From: Cyclobacteriaceae bacterium
Lineage (GTDB): Bacteria > Bacteroidota > Bacteroidia > Cytophagales > Cyclobacteriaceae
NCBI GenBank assembly: GCA_026989535.1
Contig: JALSJD010000016.1
Span: 1-32,983, forward strand
Length of the DNA: 32,983 bases
Direction of reading: 5' to 3'
The notes beneath the pieces were generated by a model, which saw nothing but the letters and a program-made list of their open reading frames with translations, ran no database searches and was not told the DNA's origin. Each line of letters starts with the position of its first letter. Within the stretch, counting starts at the first letter, position 1. A program made the position numbers and the translations under genes. Shown here piece by piece: positions 24,649 through 32,983 of this stretch.

Positions 24649-25356
24649 ATGGGAAGAGCATTTGAATTTAGAAAAGCACGTAAAATGAAAAGATGGTCTA
24701 AAATGGCCAAAACTTTTTCGCGAATAGGTAAAGATATTGTAATTGCCATTAAAGAAGGTGGCGTTGACCCTGAAACTAACTCGAGATTGCGTGCTGTAAT
24801 TCAAAATGCGAAAACGGCCAATATGCCCAAAGACATAATTGACCGAGCCATTAAAAAAGCAACCGATAAAGATACGAGTGATTACAAAGAAGTAAATTTT
24901 GAGGGATACGCCCTTCATGGCATCGCTATTTTTGTTGAAACTACCACCGATAATAACAACAGAACAGTGGCCAATGTGAGAGCCGCATTTACCAAATTTA
25001 ATGGCAATTTAGGCACATCAGGATCGGTAGAATTTTTATTTGAGCATACGTGCAATTTTAAAATACCAAGAGGAGAGCACGACTTAGAAGAGTTGGAACT
25101 TGAACTGATAGATGCAGGCATTGACGAAGTTTTTGAAGACGAAGGGGAAATTAACATTTACGGCCCGTTCGAAAGTTTTGGTTCTATCCAAAAAACGCTG
25201 GAAGCAATGAACATCGAAATCCTATCTTCTGGTTACGAACGTATTCCTATAAACACCACCAAGCTAACCGAAGAGCAAGAACAAGAAGTAGAAAAATTGC
25301 TTGATCGGCTGGAAGAAGATGATGATGTACACAATGTGTATCATACAATGGGCTAA
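24649..25356 (+). CDS. yebC: YebC/PmpR-family protein
   Basis: 235 residues of a complete YebC/TACO1-type protein. It opens with MGRAFEFRKARKMKRWSKMA, and NAKTANMPKDIIDRAIKKAT, YEGYALHGIA-like NFEGYALHGIAIFVE and NRTVANVRAAFTKFNGNLGT follow as expected; the C-terminus contains the RLEEDDDVHNVYHTM signature. The family acts in the cytoplasm either as a DNA-binding regulator (PmpR) or, as shown for some members, as a factor relieving ribosome stalling. The gene stands alone; there is no clear operon partner. Its start overlaps no other gene. Confidence 0.95.
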   Translation: MGRAFEFRKARKMKRWSKMAKTFSRIGKDIVIAIKEGGVDPETNSRLRAVIQNAKTANMPKDIIDRAIKKATDKDTSDYKEVNFEGYALHGIAIFVETTTDNNNRTVANVRAAFTKFNGNLGTSGSVEFLFEHTCNFKIPRGEHDLEELELELIDAGIDEVFEDEGEINIYGPFESFGSIQKTLEAMNIEILSSGYERIPINTTKLTEEQEQEVEKLLDRLEEDDDVHNVYHTMG

Positions 25357-25477
25357 AAATAGCCATTGGTCGGCTTATGTTGCAACTTAACGATATAATC
25401 CTCACTTGGTCTAAAATAAGGTTACATTAATTGTACTTTAGGGATTAATTACCAAACTTATAAAACTCAACTAACCT

Positions 25478-27211
25478 ATGCCCCTTACTCCTTACCTAGG
25501 TATATTAGGTCCTAACAGGGCAGCTCATTTATTACGCAGAGCAACTTTTGGTCCAAGCATACCCCTTATTCAGCAATTTGAAACACTCGATGCAGCTAGT
25601 GCAGTAGCCTTACTTTTCGATGATCAAATTCCTGACCCTGAACTACCCATTAATCCAGAAACCGGACAAGATTGGTTACTCTCAGGCGTGTTTGGAGAAG
25701 AACAGGGTCCTAGTAGCCTTACCAATCAGTTATTAATGTGGCTCATTGGCTTATCTTGCGATAACACACAACCTGTAAGCTTTTCAACCCGCGAAAAAAT
25801 CGTTTATTTTTTTCATACGCACTTTACTACGAAACAAGAAAATGTACGTAATAGCAGAACACTGTATTTTCAGAACGAGCTATTTAGGCAATTTGCTTTT
25901 GATAAAAACAAAACAGAGGAATTTAGTTTTAAATCTCTATTAAAAAAAATAAGTGTTGATAATGCGATGCTCCGTTTTTTAGATGGCAGCCAAAATGTGA
26001 AGGGCAGCCCTAATGAAAACTACGGGCGTGAGTTAATGGAGCTTTATGCCATTGGGCGAGGATTGGAAGGTACTTTTCCTACCGATTTACCACAAGGCGA
26101 CTACCTTAATTATACCGAACAAGACGTGCAAGCCGCTGCCCGTGTGCTATCGGGCATAAAGCTAGATGAAGATTACCTTACCATTGACCCAGACACAAAC
26201 CTACCCAGAGGCAGAGTAGCAACTGGCTCGCACGATAATGATGATAAGCAATTTAGCAACCGGTATAATAATACCATAATTAGCCCTAACCCTGCTCTAT
26301 TGCAAAGTGGGCAACCTACAGATGCCAGTGTTTTAGACGAAATAAGCCAGTTAGTAGATATGATTACTGCCCAACAGGAATCTTCTATTTTTATCTGCCG
26401 TACTTTATACCGTTTTTATGTGTATCACGAGGTTACTCAGCAAATTCAAGATACGGTTATTACCGAAATGGCAGCCACGCTTATTGCTAATAATTACAAA
26501 CTACAACCAGTACTGGAAGAACTTTTTAAAAGTGAGCATTTTTATGAGGCAGTAGCTATGGATGTAAACGATGATAAGTTTGGAGGTATTATTAAATCAC
26601 CTTTAGATTTAGTTGCTGGAACTTTTAGAGCCTTTAATTTATCGTTTGCCAACCACATAACCAACTACGATTTGTTTTACCAGCAAGTAGGCGACTTTTA
26701 CCGTAGTATGCAGCGCATGGGGCTAGATTATTACCAGCCCTTTGAAGTAGCAGGTTATACAGCATACCATCAGTTTCCGGCCTATAATAGAAACTGGATA
26801 TCCTCTAACTATTTGGCCAACCGATACGATTTGATTCGCAACATGTTTGTAATGATGGGTCAGCAGAACATAGAAATGCCTGGTTTTGATGTCGTGCAGT
26901 TCACAAAAAACTCCTTTGATAACCCCACAGGTGCCGATGCGCGAAGTTTAATTATAGCCTACATTCAATTTTTGTTTCCAGTTAATTTTAACCTAACCTA
27001 CGATGCCAATGCCGATGATAACTCGGGGCTAACTGCTGAACGCTTAAATTATTTTTTGCAAGCTTTTTTGTACGAACCACAATTAGATGCAGACCCTGAA
27101 ACGGAGTGGACTAACCGTTGGAATGCCAATTATGAAATGGATGTGGTAGAAGGCCAGTTGGTAAAACTTATTAACTCTTTATTGCAAACCCCTGAATACC
27201 AGTTAATGTAA
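25478..27211 (+). CDS. DUF1800 family protein
   Basis: 577 residues. Family hallmarks are GPNRAAHLLRRATFGP near the N-terminus (9-24), SFSTREKIVYFFHTHFTT, and ENYGRELMELYAIGRG (about 181-196). No signal peptide is evident from ATG 25478. DUF1800 proteins are nearly always encoded beside DUF1501 proteins, as here (7 bp gap to 27219), and are thought to act with them at the cell surface; their function is unknown. It is the first of four co-directional genes that end at the terminator 31552-31578, so one transcript is likely. Confidence 0.92.
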   Translation: MPLTPYLGILGPNRAAHLLRRATFGPSIPLIQQFETLDAASAVALLFDDQIPDPELPINPETGQDWLLSGVFGEEQGPSSLTNQLLMWLIGLSCDNTQPVSFSTREKIVYFFHTHFTTKQENVRNSRTLYFQNELFRQFAFDKNKTEEFSFKSLLKKISVDNAMLRFLDGSQNVKGSPNENYGRELMELYAIGRGLEGTFPTDLPQGDYLNYTEQDVQAAARVLSGIKLDEDYLTIDPDTNLPRGRVATGSHDNDDKQFSNRYNNTIISPNPALLQSGQPTDASVLDEISQLVDMITAQQESSIFICRTLYRFYVYHEVTQQIQDTVITEMAATLIANNYKLQPVLEELFKSEHFYEAVAMDVNDDKFGGIIKSPLDLVAGTFRAFNLSFANHITNYDLFYQQVGDFYRSMQRMGLDYYQPFEVAGYTAYHQFPAYNRNWISSNYLANRYDLIRNMFVMMGQQNIEMPGFDVVQFTKNSFDNPTGADARSLIIAYIQFLFPVNFNLTYDANADDNSGLTAERLNYFLQAFLYEPQLDADPETEWTNRWNANYEMDVVEGQLVKLINSLLQTPEYQLM

Positions 27212-27218
27212 TCCCACT

Positions 27219-28940
27219 ATGAAAAGAAGACATTTTTTACGAAATACATTACTCACAGGAGGCTCTTTAACATTAGGCGGTTTCCCCATTAATTTATTGG
27301 CACAAGAAAGCCAATTAAGCAAGTTGGCTGCTACCAGTACCAACGACCGTGTGCTTGTTATTTTACAATTACACGGAGGAAACGATGGGCTTAATAGTAT
27401 AATTCCGGTTGATTTATACGATCAATATTATAGCAGGCGAGCTAATATTGCCATCCCTAAAAAAGGCACAAACAGGGCCTTAATAGAACTAGATAACACC
27501 TTGCCATCCGATGCAAAAGTGGGGCTTCACCCAGATATGGGTGCTATGAAACAGCTCTATGATTATGGGCGATTGGGTATTGTTCAGGGTGTATCTTACA
27601 CCAATAATAATGGCTCTCATTTTAGAGGCAGAGATATTTGGTTTATGGGCGGTGGAGCCAACGATTATTTTTCCTCAGGCTGGATTGGCCGATACCTGCA
27701 ACAAGCTTATAAACCCCAAATTTACCCTGATGATTTCCCTAATGCTGCAATGCAAGACCCCTTGGCTATTGAGTTGGGCAGCGATGTATCTTTGGTGTTT
27801 CACCAAAACGGCAACATTCCGGCCTCAATTTCACTAGGGGGCAACCCCGATACTTTTGCTGATTTAGTAGATTCGCTCGAAGGATTTGTAGATGAAGGCA
27901 TTGACCCCAGAGGAAAACCACCTACCGCTTTAGACAATAGCCCTTATGGCAAAGAAATGAATTGGATTCTTGGGTTAGAAGATAAAACCGAAGACTACGC
28001 CCAGCGGTTAAGCCAGGTGTGGGATGCTTCGTCAGAGTCATCTGTAACTTACCCAGAAACCTACCCCTTTAATGCGCCAAAAAACGCAAAACGCAATCCC
28101 CTTTCGGGTCAATTGCAATTAATTGCACGCTTGCTCGATGGTGGTGGAGCAGGGCAAGGAGTTAAAACAAAAGTGTTTTTGCTAAGAATTGGAGGTTTTG
28201 ATACCCATGCGCAGCAAGTAGAAAATTACGACCCTACCATGGGTGTACACGCCACACAAATGTACCATATTGCCACGGCTATGAAAGCTTTTCAAGATGA
28301 TCTGAAAGCACGTGGGTTGGAAGAAAGAGTGCTAACCATGACCACTTCAGAATTTGGACGCAGAATTGGTTCAAATGGAAGTTACGGCACTGACCATGGC
28401 ACAGGAGCTCCTATGTTTTTATTTGGTCCTTATGCCAAATCAGGCGTATTAGGCAAAGTACCCAACTTAGATTTGGGCAATGTGGAAATGCAGTACGATT
28501 TTAAACAAATTTATGCTGCTATTCTAAAAGATTGGTTTGAAGTGGATGATACAACCATCCAAAATGATATTTTATTTAGAGATTATCGAAATGGAGCTGA
28601 TGATAATGGCGGTGTTTATGAGCCGCTAGACATCATTGACTCCAACATAATTACTTCAGTAAATGATTTTATTCAAAACAAATTTTATATGAAACCCTGT
28701 TATCCCAACCCAGCCAAAGACCAAGTAACCTTTACCTACCACATTAATGCTCATACTTCCGTAAGATTAGTGCTTTCTGATATTCAAGGAAGGTACTCAT
28801 CCACCATAGTTGATGAAATTAAGCAACCTGGTGAACACCAAGTAACTTTTCCTATTAATAACCTGCCTGCCGGGCAATATATATATAACTTTCAAGCGGG
28901 TCCTATCAAAGAATCTAACAAGCTAACCATTATTAAATAA
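27219..28940 (+). CDS. DUF1501 protein with T9SS C-terminal sorting domain
   Basis: 573 residues. The N-terminus MKRRHFLRNTLLTGGSLTLG is a Tat-like signal (twin Arg at 3-4) ending near LLAQ. The DUF1501 core (sulfatase-like, alkaline-phosphatase fold) includes QLHGGNDGLNSIIPV, NNNGSHFRGRDIWF and RIGGFDTHAQQ, and TTSEFGRRIGSNGSYGTDHG with likely metal ligands (D, H). The last 80 residues (about 490-573, PCYPNPAKDQVTF ... LPAGQYIYNF) form a type IX secretion sorting domain, so the protein is exported to the cell surface. It lies between DUF1800 and a PorT-like barrel gene, whose ATG directly follows its stop. The substrate is unknown. Confidence 0.92.
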   Translation: MKRRHFLRNTLLTGGSLTLGGFPINLLAQESQLSKLAATSTNDRVLVILQLHGGNDGLNSIIPVDLYDQYYSRRANIAIPKKGTNRALIELDNTLPSDAKVGLHPDMGAMKQLYDYGRLGIVQGVSYTNNNGSHFRGRDIWFMGGGANDYFSSGWIGRYLQQAYKPQIYPDDFPNAAMQDPLAIELGSDVSLVFHQNGNIPASISLGGNPDTFADLVDSLEGFVDEGIDPRGKPPTALDNSPYGKEMNWILGLEDKTEDYAQRLSQVWDASSESSVTYPETYPFNAPKNAKRNPLSGQLQLIARLLDGGGAGQGVKTKVFLLRIGGFDTHAQQVENYDPTMGVHATQMYHIATAMKAFQDDLKARGLEERVLTMTTSEFGRRIGSNGSYGTDHGTGAPMFLFGPYAKSGVLGKVPNLDLGNVEMQYDFKQIYAAILKDWFEVDDTTIQNDILFRDYRNGADDNGGVYEPLDIIDSNIITSVNDFIQNKFYMKPCYPNPAKDQVTFTYHINAHTSVRLVLSDIQGRYSSTIVDEIKQPGEHQVTFPINNLPAGQYIYNFQAGPIKESNKLTIIK

Positions 28941-29792
28941 ATGCGATTAAAACTAACCTTATTGCTCATCGTGTTAACCACCACGGTTTGGGCACAAAAA
29001 AGAAAAGCACCTTCTTCCTATAAAGATCCTTTTTTGGCAACCCAATGGTATTTAGGTTTTTTTGCAGGAGGTAATCTATCAAAAGCAACACCTTCAGCAG
29101 CTTATTACGGCTACGAACCCTTAAATTACGATGCTCGAGTAATTGGCAAAACTTATACAGGCCTAAAAAAGCTTGGAACACAGGCAGGGCTCGTCTTTAT
29201 GTTTTACACCAAAGGCTTTACCATTGGTCTAAAACCGGGCATTCACACCTACGAAGTAGAGCATATTACCAACGCCAACTGGAGCGATAGCAACGACCCA
29301 AACAACACATTGGAAATAAGTTATACCCATACCACTAATTTTAATTATTTAGAACTCCCCCTCACCGTACAATACGATTTAATGAAAGGGAGAATTAGGC
29401 CTTATATTGGGGTTGGAGGTTATTACGGCCTTTTACTCAATGCCAACCGCACCGTTCAACGCTCAGGCACCGATGCTGCTTCTGGTTCATCGGGCAGTTT
29501 TGTAAACACAGCCACCACCATTGGTGTTTCTGATTTATTTATAAAGTCTGCGCTGGGTATTAATGGATTTGTAGGCGTAAGTTACGACCCCGGTAATATT
29601 AGAATTACAATGGATGTGGGCTATAAACTTGGATTAAACAACATTACCAGCACCGAGAACAGGTACCTTAATAATGAGTTATCGGCCATTGGAGAAGCTA
29701 CCGATGACCTCTCCTTACAAAACCTCTACCTTAATTTTGGATTTGTATTTCCTCTTAAATTTATCAGTAAAAACTTTGACGCCATAAACTAA
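28941..29792 (+). CDS. PorT-like outer-membrane beta-barrel protein
   Basis: 283 residues with signal peptide MRLKLTLLLIVLTTTVWAQ. The mature protein shows the PorT/OMP_b-brl_2 pattern: LGFFAGGNLSKATP, TQAGLVFMFYTKGFTIGLKPGIHTYEVEH, FNYLELPLTVQYDLMKGRIRPYIGVGGYYG (a conserved family block at about 133-162) and GVSYDPGNIRITMDVGYKLGLNN. The start codon follows the DUF1501 stop with no gap. Related barrels serve the T9SS or adhesion, and this one probably works with the secreted DUF1501/DUF1800 pair, which is an inference from the operon. Confidence 0.88.
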   Translation: MRLKLTLLLIVLTTTVWAQKRKAPSSYKDPFLATQWYLGFFAGGNLSKATPSAAYYGYEPLNYDARVIGKTYTGLKKLGTQAGLVFMFYTKGFTIGLKPGIHTYEVEHITNANWSDSNDPNNTLEISYTHTTNFNYLELPLTVQYDLMKGRIRPYIGVGGYYGLLLNANRTVQRSGTDAASGSSGSFVNTATTIGVSDLFIKSALGINGFVGVSYDPGNIRITMDVGYKLGLNNITSTENRYLNNELSAIGEATDDLSLQNLYLNFGFVFPLKFISKNFDAIN

Positions 29793-29797
29793 TTACA

Positions 29798-31516
29798 ATG
29801 ATGACTACTAATGCTTTACTGAAAACAGACAATAAATTAAACGTCATTGCGAGCCTGCCTGCCGGCAAGGCAGGTGCAGCGTGGCAATCTCTAAATAAAA
29901 GATTGCGTCAGTCGCTCCTCCTTACCATTAACGTCATTGCGAAAATTTTTAGTTTCAAAAATTTGTGGCAATCTGAATATTATAATGAGGATGCCACAAA
30001 AACCATATTGTTTTTTAAGTTATTTAAGATTAGAATGAGTTTTTTCGCCTGCCTTGCCGGCCGGCTAGCATTGGCGGTTCCTTTTTTACAATCTTTATTA
30101 CGTCATTTCCCTACGCTGATCCGTCAACTAGGCGGATTCTGTTCTACCATTGACAGATTAAAGAGGGGATGCCGGAACAAATCCGGCAAAGTACAAAAAA
30201 GAACGGTTCCCCGCACTTGTTGCGGGGTCTCCATTTTTAAGGATGGGACAGGACATGTTTTCTGTCATTTTCCTACGCTGATCCGTCAACTGGGTGGATT
30301 ATGTTCTACCACTGGCGGAATTAATTTAGGTTTGAATTACAAAAGCATCAAATACATTATACTGCTGCTTGTTGCAGTAAGCTGCGATATTAGCAAAAAC
30401 GATGTTGTTCCAACCAATACCTTTACCAAAATTTACGATGACGACCGGTTTGAACAAGAATACTATCCACTAGATATTATTCAAACAACGGATGAGGGGT
30501 TTTTAATTTTATCAGAACTAAAAAACGACCAGTCCTTATTTACAACGGTGCTCGTAGTAAAAACAGATGCGATGGGTGCTATAATTTCTAGCACGCAAAT
30601 GGCTAGCCCTTATGTAATGCCCGTAAATGGCTGGCAAAAAATTGGCGAAAGCTACTATTTTGTGTGTATGGACGAAAACTCCACTACTGCCCAATTAGTA
30701 GCCGTAAGTGAAGAAGGCACCCTCGCTGATCCTGTGCCATTAAATGGCATAACCTACCCTTTGGCCGTAAATAGCGATGGTACACAATTTACTATTTTGT
30801 CGTATGATAATGGAAACGCAGAATCAGTTATTAGCGTTGCCACCACCACGGGCCAGATTAACCAACAAAAAGGTTATACGATTGGAGCTGGGGTAGATGT
30901 AGAAAAGCCAATCATTGACCATTTAACAAGAAATGGAGATATTTTACCCTTTCATGTTGGGCAAACAAGAGATGGACTATCCTATTTTAATGGGTTCTAT
31001 AATTACACATTTTCGTTGGTATTTACCAATTTTGGAGATGCCCCTACGGGTGTTTGCCAAGGGCAATTAAGCCAAGGTGGTATTAGCGAAGTGGCTAGTT
31101 TAGGCAATAATGTTTTTGGCATTGCTCGCTTTAATTTTGGTAATAATTACATTGCGCCTCTAGCCAACATCCCTACAAACTCAACCACATCCAGCACCGA
31201 TTTAGCAGGCAACACTTTTCCTGAAATAGAGAATAAATCGAAAGTAAAACTACTAGATGTAGGCACGGAGGGCAAATGGTTATACGCCACCACTACCCAA
31301 GCCAATCAAATAGTGCTGTATGCTTTTAACCAAACAGATGGCACCATTTTAGGAACGAGTTATTTAGGCAGTGGCAACCCTTACACCTTAGCTTCGGTAA
31401 CAACCACCCTAGATGGAGGTATTGCTGTGCTAGCTCAAACTTCGTTGGAAGGCAGGTTTAGAAGAATTGCCATTTTTAAAAGAGATAAGCAATTTTTGGA
31501 TGGCTTGATGAGGTAG
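29798..31516 (+). CDS. Lipoprotein of unknown function whose 5' end is a repeat island
   Basis: The reading frame runs 572 codons from ATG 29798, 5 bp after the barrel gene. Codons 16-172 are made of palindromic repeats (29842-30314) and read as low-quality sequence (VIASLPAGKAGAAWQSL, HFPTLIRQLGG twice). The true protein starts after that: at TTG 30332 (codon 179) begins LNYKSIKYIILLLVAVSC, a normal lipoprotein signal with C18, followed by about 375 residues with repeated sheet-rich units (DEGFLILSEL, DGTQFTILSYDNGNAESVI, LDGGIAVLAQTS) that suggest a beta-propeller surface protein. So the repeats probably lie between the ancient start and the signal peptide, or replaced the original ATG. It ends the operon before the terminator at 31552. 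Function unknown. Confidence 0.7.
   Translation: MMTTNALLKTDNKLNVIASLPAGKAGAAWQSLNKRLRQSLLLTINVIAKIFSFKNLWQSEYYNEDATKTILFFKLFKIRMSFFACLAGRLALAVPFLQSLLRHFPTLIRQLGGFCSTIDRLKRGCRNKSGKVQKRTVPRTCCGVSIFKDGTGHVFCHFPTLIRQLGGLCSTTGGINLGLNYKSIKYIILLLVAVSCDISKNDVVPTNTFTKIYDDDRFEQEYYPLDIIQTTDEGFLILSELKNDQSLFTTVLVVKTDAMGAIISSTQMASPYVMPVNGWQKIGESYYFVCMDENSTTAQLVAVSEEGTLADPVPLNGITYPLAVNSDGTQFTILSYDNGNAESVISVATTTGQINQQKGYTIGAGVDVEKPIIDHLTRNGDILPFHVGQTRDGLSYFNGFYNYTFSLVFTNFGDAPTGVCQGQLSQGGISEVASLGNNVFGIARFNFGNNYIAPLANIPTNSTTSSTDLAGNTFPEIENKSKVKLLDVGTEGKWLYATTTQANQIVLYAFNQTDGTILGTSYLGSGNPYTLASVTTTLDGGIAVLAQTSLEGRFRRIAIFKRDKQFLDGLMR
29842..30314 (+). repeat. Composite island of palindromic repeats inside an open frame
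   Basis: Parts seen: CGTCATTGCGA at 29842-29852 and 29932-29942; GTGGCAATCT at 29881-29890 and 29965-29974; the palindrome CCTGCCTGCCGGCAAGGCAG around 29854-29874 and a similar GC-rich block near 30048-30065; TGCCGGA-N5-TCCGGCA at 30169-30187; CCCCGCA-N5-TGCGGGG at 30209-30227; and a 51-bp repeat (30102-30152 and 30264-30314, 5 mismatches, each with GATCCG hairpin arms). All repeat offsets checked (90, 84, 162 bp) are multiples of three, and the 473-bp stretch has no stop codon in the frame of the gene. It is of the RPE/REP-like kind. Confidence 0.8.
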
Positions 31517-31551
31517 GGAAATCTAAGAAACCATAAAATAATAGTATGTAG

Positions 31552-31578
31552 AAAGGAGGTTTTTAACCTCCTTTTTTT
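31552..31578 (+). terminator. Rho-independent terminator of the DUF1800-DUF1501 operon
   Basis: AAAGGAGGT (31552-31560) and ACCTCCTTT (31566-31574) form a 9-bp stem around a 5-nt loop, followed by T's to 31578. It lies 36 bp after the lipoprotein stop. Confidence 0.9.
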
Positions 31579-31676
31579 GTGCCCAAATTTTAAGTTGCAT
31601 TATTTTAGCTAAATATTGAATTTTATTATTATATTTACCATTAATGATAAAATAGTGGTTTCCTAATAATGTTTTA

Positions 31677-32531
31677 ATGAGGCAATTGAAAATAAGCAAG
31701 CAAATAACAAATCGTGAGAGCATCTCGATTGATAAATACTTGCACGAAATTGCCAAAGTTGACCTGCTTTCTGCCGATGAAGAGGTGAGATTGGCAAAGC
31801 GTATTAAAGAAGGAGACCAAATAGCCCTAGAGAAATTAACTAACGCCAATCTGCGGTTTGTGGTGTCGGTAGCTAAACAATACCAAAACCAAGGGTTAAC
31901 ATTAGGCGATTTAATTAGTGAAGGAAACCTAGGGCTTATAAAATCGGCAAAGAGATTTGATGAAACCCGTGGCTTTAAATTTATTTCTTATGCGGTTTGG
32001 TGGATTCGACAAGCCATATTACAAGCCTTGGCCGAGCACGCAAGAATAGTGCGATTACCCTTAAACAGAGTAGGTTCTCTTAATAAAATAGCCCGAACCT
32101 TTTCTGAATTAGAACAACTTTATGAGCGTGAGCCATCACCAGAAGAGATTGCCGAAGTATTGGATATTGCACCCAAAGATATAACCTCATCTATGAAATT
32201 ATATGCAAGGCATTTATCAATGGATGCACCCATTGGAGACGAACTCAAGTTACTAGATGTGCTCAAAAACGATGAAATAGACCCCGATGCACTGCTTATG
32301 AGCGATTCATTAAATAGGCAAGTGCAAAGAGCCATTTCAATACTTACCCAACGTGAAGCAGACGTGATTTGCTATTATTTTGGCATCTGCGGTTCTAAAT
32401 CCCTCACACTTGAGGAAATTGGCAAAAAACTAAGCCTAACCCGTGAGCGGGTTCGCCAAATTAAAGAGAATGGCATCCGTAAACTGCGCCAGCCCTCTCC
32501 ACGAGAGATCTTAAAGCCGTATTTAGGTTAA
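31677..32531 (+). CDS. rpoD: Primary sigma factor of RNA polymerase (RpoD/SigA)
   Basis: 284 residues, the short form typical of Bacteroidota without the long region 1.1. Region 1.2 is at about 17-50 ([20 protein letters not shown]), region 2 at about 60-125 ([58 protein letters not shown]), region 3 at about 140-210, and region 4 at about 220-275 ([35 protein letters not shown] with the helix-turn-helix). It directs core polymerase to TAnnTTTG/TTTG promoters in this phylum. The gene stands alone after the operon terminator. The ORF is complete and ends in LKPYLG. Confidence 0.96.
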   Translation: MRQLKISKQITNRESISIDKYLHEIAKVDLLSADEEVRLAKRIKEGDQIALEKLTNANLRFVVSVAKQYQNQGLTLGDLISEGNLGLIKSAKRFDETRGFKFISYAVWWIRQAILQALAEHARIVRLPLNRVGSLNKIARTFSELEQLYEREPSPEEIAEVLDIAPKDITSSMKLYARHLSMDAPIGDELKLLDVLKNDEIDPDALLMSDSLNRQVQRAISILTQREADVICYYFGICGSKSLTLEEIGKKLSLTRERVRQIKENGIRKLRQPSPREILKPYLG

Positions 32532-32727
32532 CCTCCTCCCAGAGTTTTGTCTTGTGCCATCGCTACGGAGAAGGAGTTAAATCTTTGGCAACACGCAGTC
32601 ACAAACCTTGTATTCAACTAACAATTTTTGAAGTATTCAAATCATATCTTATTCGCAAATTATCGGACGTTAATCCAACTTGAAAATAGAACGTAACTTC
32701 TTAATAGTTGCAGGTAATTGAAGGATT

Positions 32728-32983
32728 TTAGTCAGCCATTTGGACGAGTAAATCAGGCAGATATTTAATTTGCCCTGCTGCGGTAAGCCGATCGTTGAGG
32801 AAATCCCAAAAGGATATTTCCATTTTCCGGCAGGTTTTTTTCAAGGATGTAAAGGCATCTCTAGCCTTTCTTCCATTTTCACTACGGGTTGACCCGCTAA
32901 TTTTCCTTTTCTTAACATATTCCCTAATATCCCTTTCGCTTTGGTTGTTGTGCAAAGGGGTAAAAGGATACTCCAAACAAACA
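32728..32983 (-). mobile_element. IS66-family transposase, C-terminal part, running off the window
   Basis: The open frame enters from the right edge and ends at TAA 32730-32728, giving about 85 residues. TPLHNNQSERDIREYVKKRK holds the conserved NN-x-SE-x-x-IR segment with the last catalytic Glu of the DDE triad, and SGSTRSENGRKARDAFTSLK and the WDFLNDRL block follow as in IS66 transposases of Bacteroidota. The 5' part lies outside. The downstream IS end should lie between 32532 and 32727, but I could not identify its inverted repeat without the other end. It may be an intact IS element. Confidence 0.9.

Noticed and set aside
31552-31560. AAAGGAGGT, a perfect Shine-Dalgarno-like sequence
   Set aside because: It is the left arm of a 9-bp terminator stem with a U-run, and no start codon follows at the right distance. 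Bacteroidota genes here show little use of such sites.

Overview
The window is AT-rich and reads as a chromosomal segment of a Bacteroidota bacterium, most likely of the Cytophagales/Flavobacteriia type. The signs are a short (284 aa) primary sigma factor of the Bacteroidota type, TonB-dependent receptors with an N-terminal carboxypeptidase-regulatory-like domain, a type IX secretion C-terminal sorting domain, PorT-like barrels, many SPII lipoproteins with little Shine-Dalgarno signal, and TAnnTTTG promoter elements. The species cannot be named from the sequence.

Left part (1-13200): a RelE/ParE-type toxin-antitoxin pair lies between two copies of the same 45-bp coding fragment. Next comes a heavy-metal efflux locus: an OmpR-type regulator and its kinase (cusRS-like), an RND pump fused to its own TolC-like outer-membrane factor (czcA-czcC fusion), and a lipoprotein adaptor (czcB). 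Two copies of a CTTAAG-N5-CTTAAG box, before the regulator and before the pump, tie the two-component system to the pump. Convergent to it, beyond a 16-bp hairpin terminator, lies a minus-strand group: a small Cys-containing membrane protein, a TonB-dependent receptor, and a beta-propeller lipoprotein with a CQCC motif. Their position and cysteine motifs suggest metal handling, which is an inference.

Middle part (13200-21300): a 149-bp MITE-like element with terminal inverted repeats and an 8-bp target duplication; a small exported PepSY-like protein with a sigma54-like -24 element upstream and a strong terminator; an NtrC-family sigma54 activator; a convergent hybrid histidine kinase carrying its own receiver and Hpt domains; a palindromic region with 7-bp periodicity; a YtcJ-like amidohydrolase lipoprotein; and a divergent outer-membrane barrel protein.

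Right part (21300-32983): an octaheme cytochrome c lipoprotein with HEAT-like and TPR segments, a RES/Xre toxin-antitoxin operon, yebC, then a four-gene operon (DUF1800, DUF1501 with T9SS sorting tail, PorT-like barrel, and a lipoprotein whose 5' end is occupied by nearly 500 bp of in-frame palindromic repeats). A terminator, rpoD, and the 3' end of an IS66-family transposase running off the window close the segment. No tRNA, rRNA or CRISPR array was seen.

The points most worth following are the pump/outer-membrane-factor fusion with a buried signal-peptide-like segment, the CTTAAG boxes, the Cys-motif TonB-receptor group, the MITE, and the stop-free repeat island at the start of the last operon gene.
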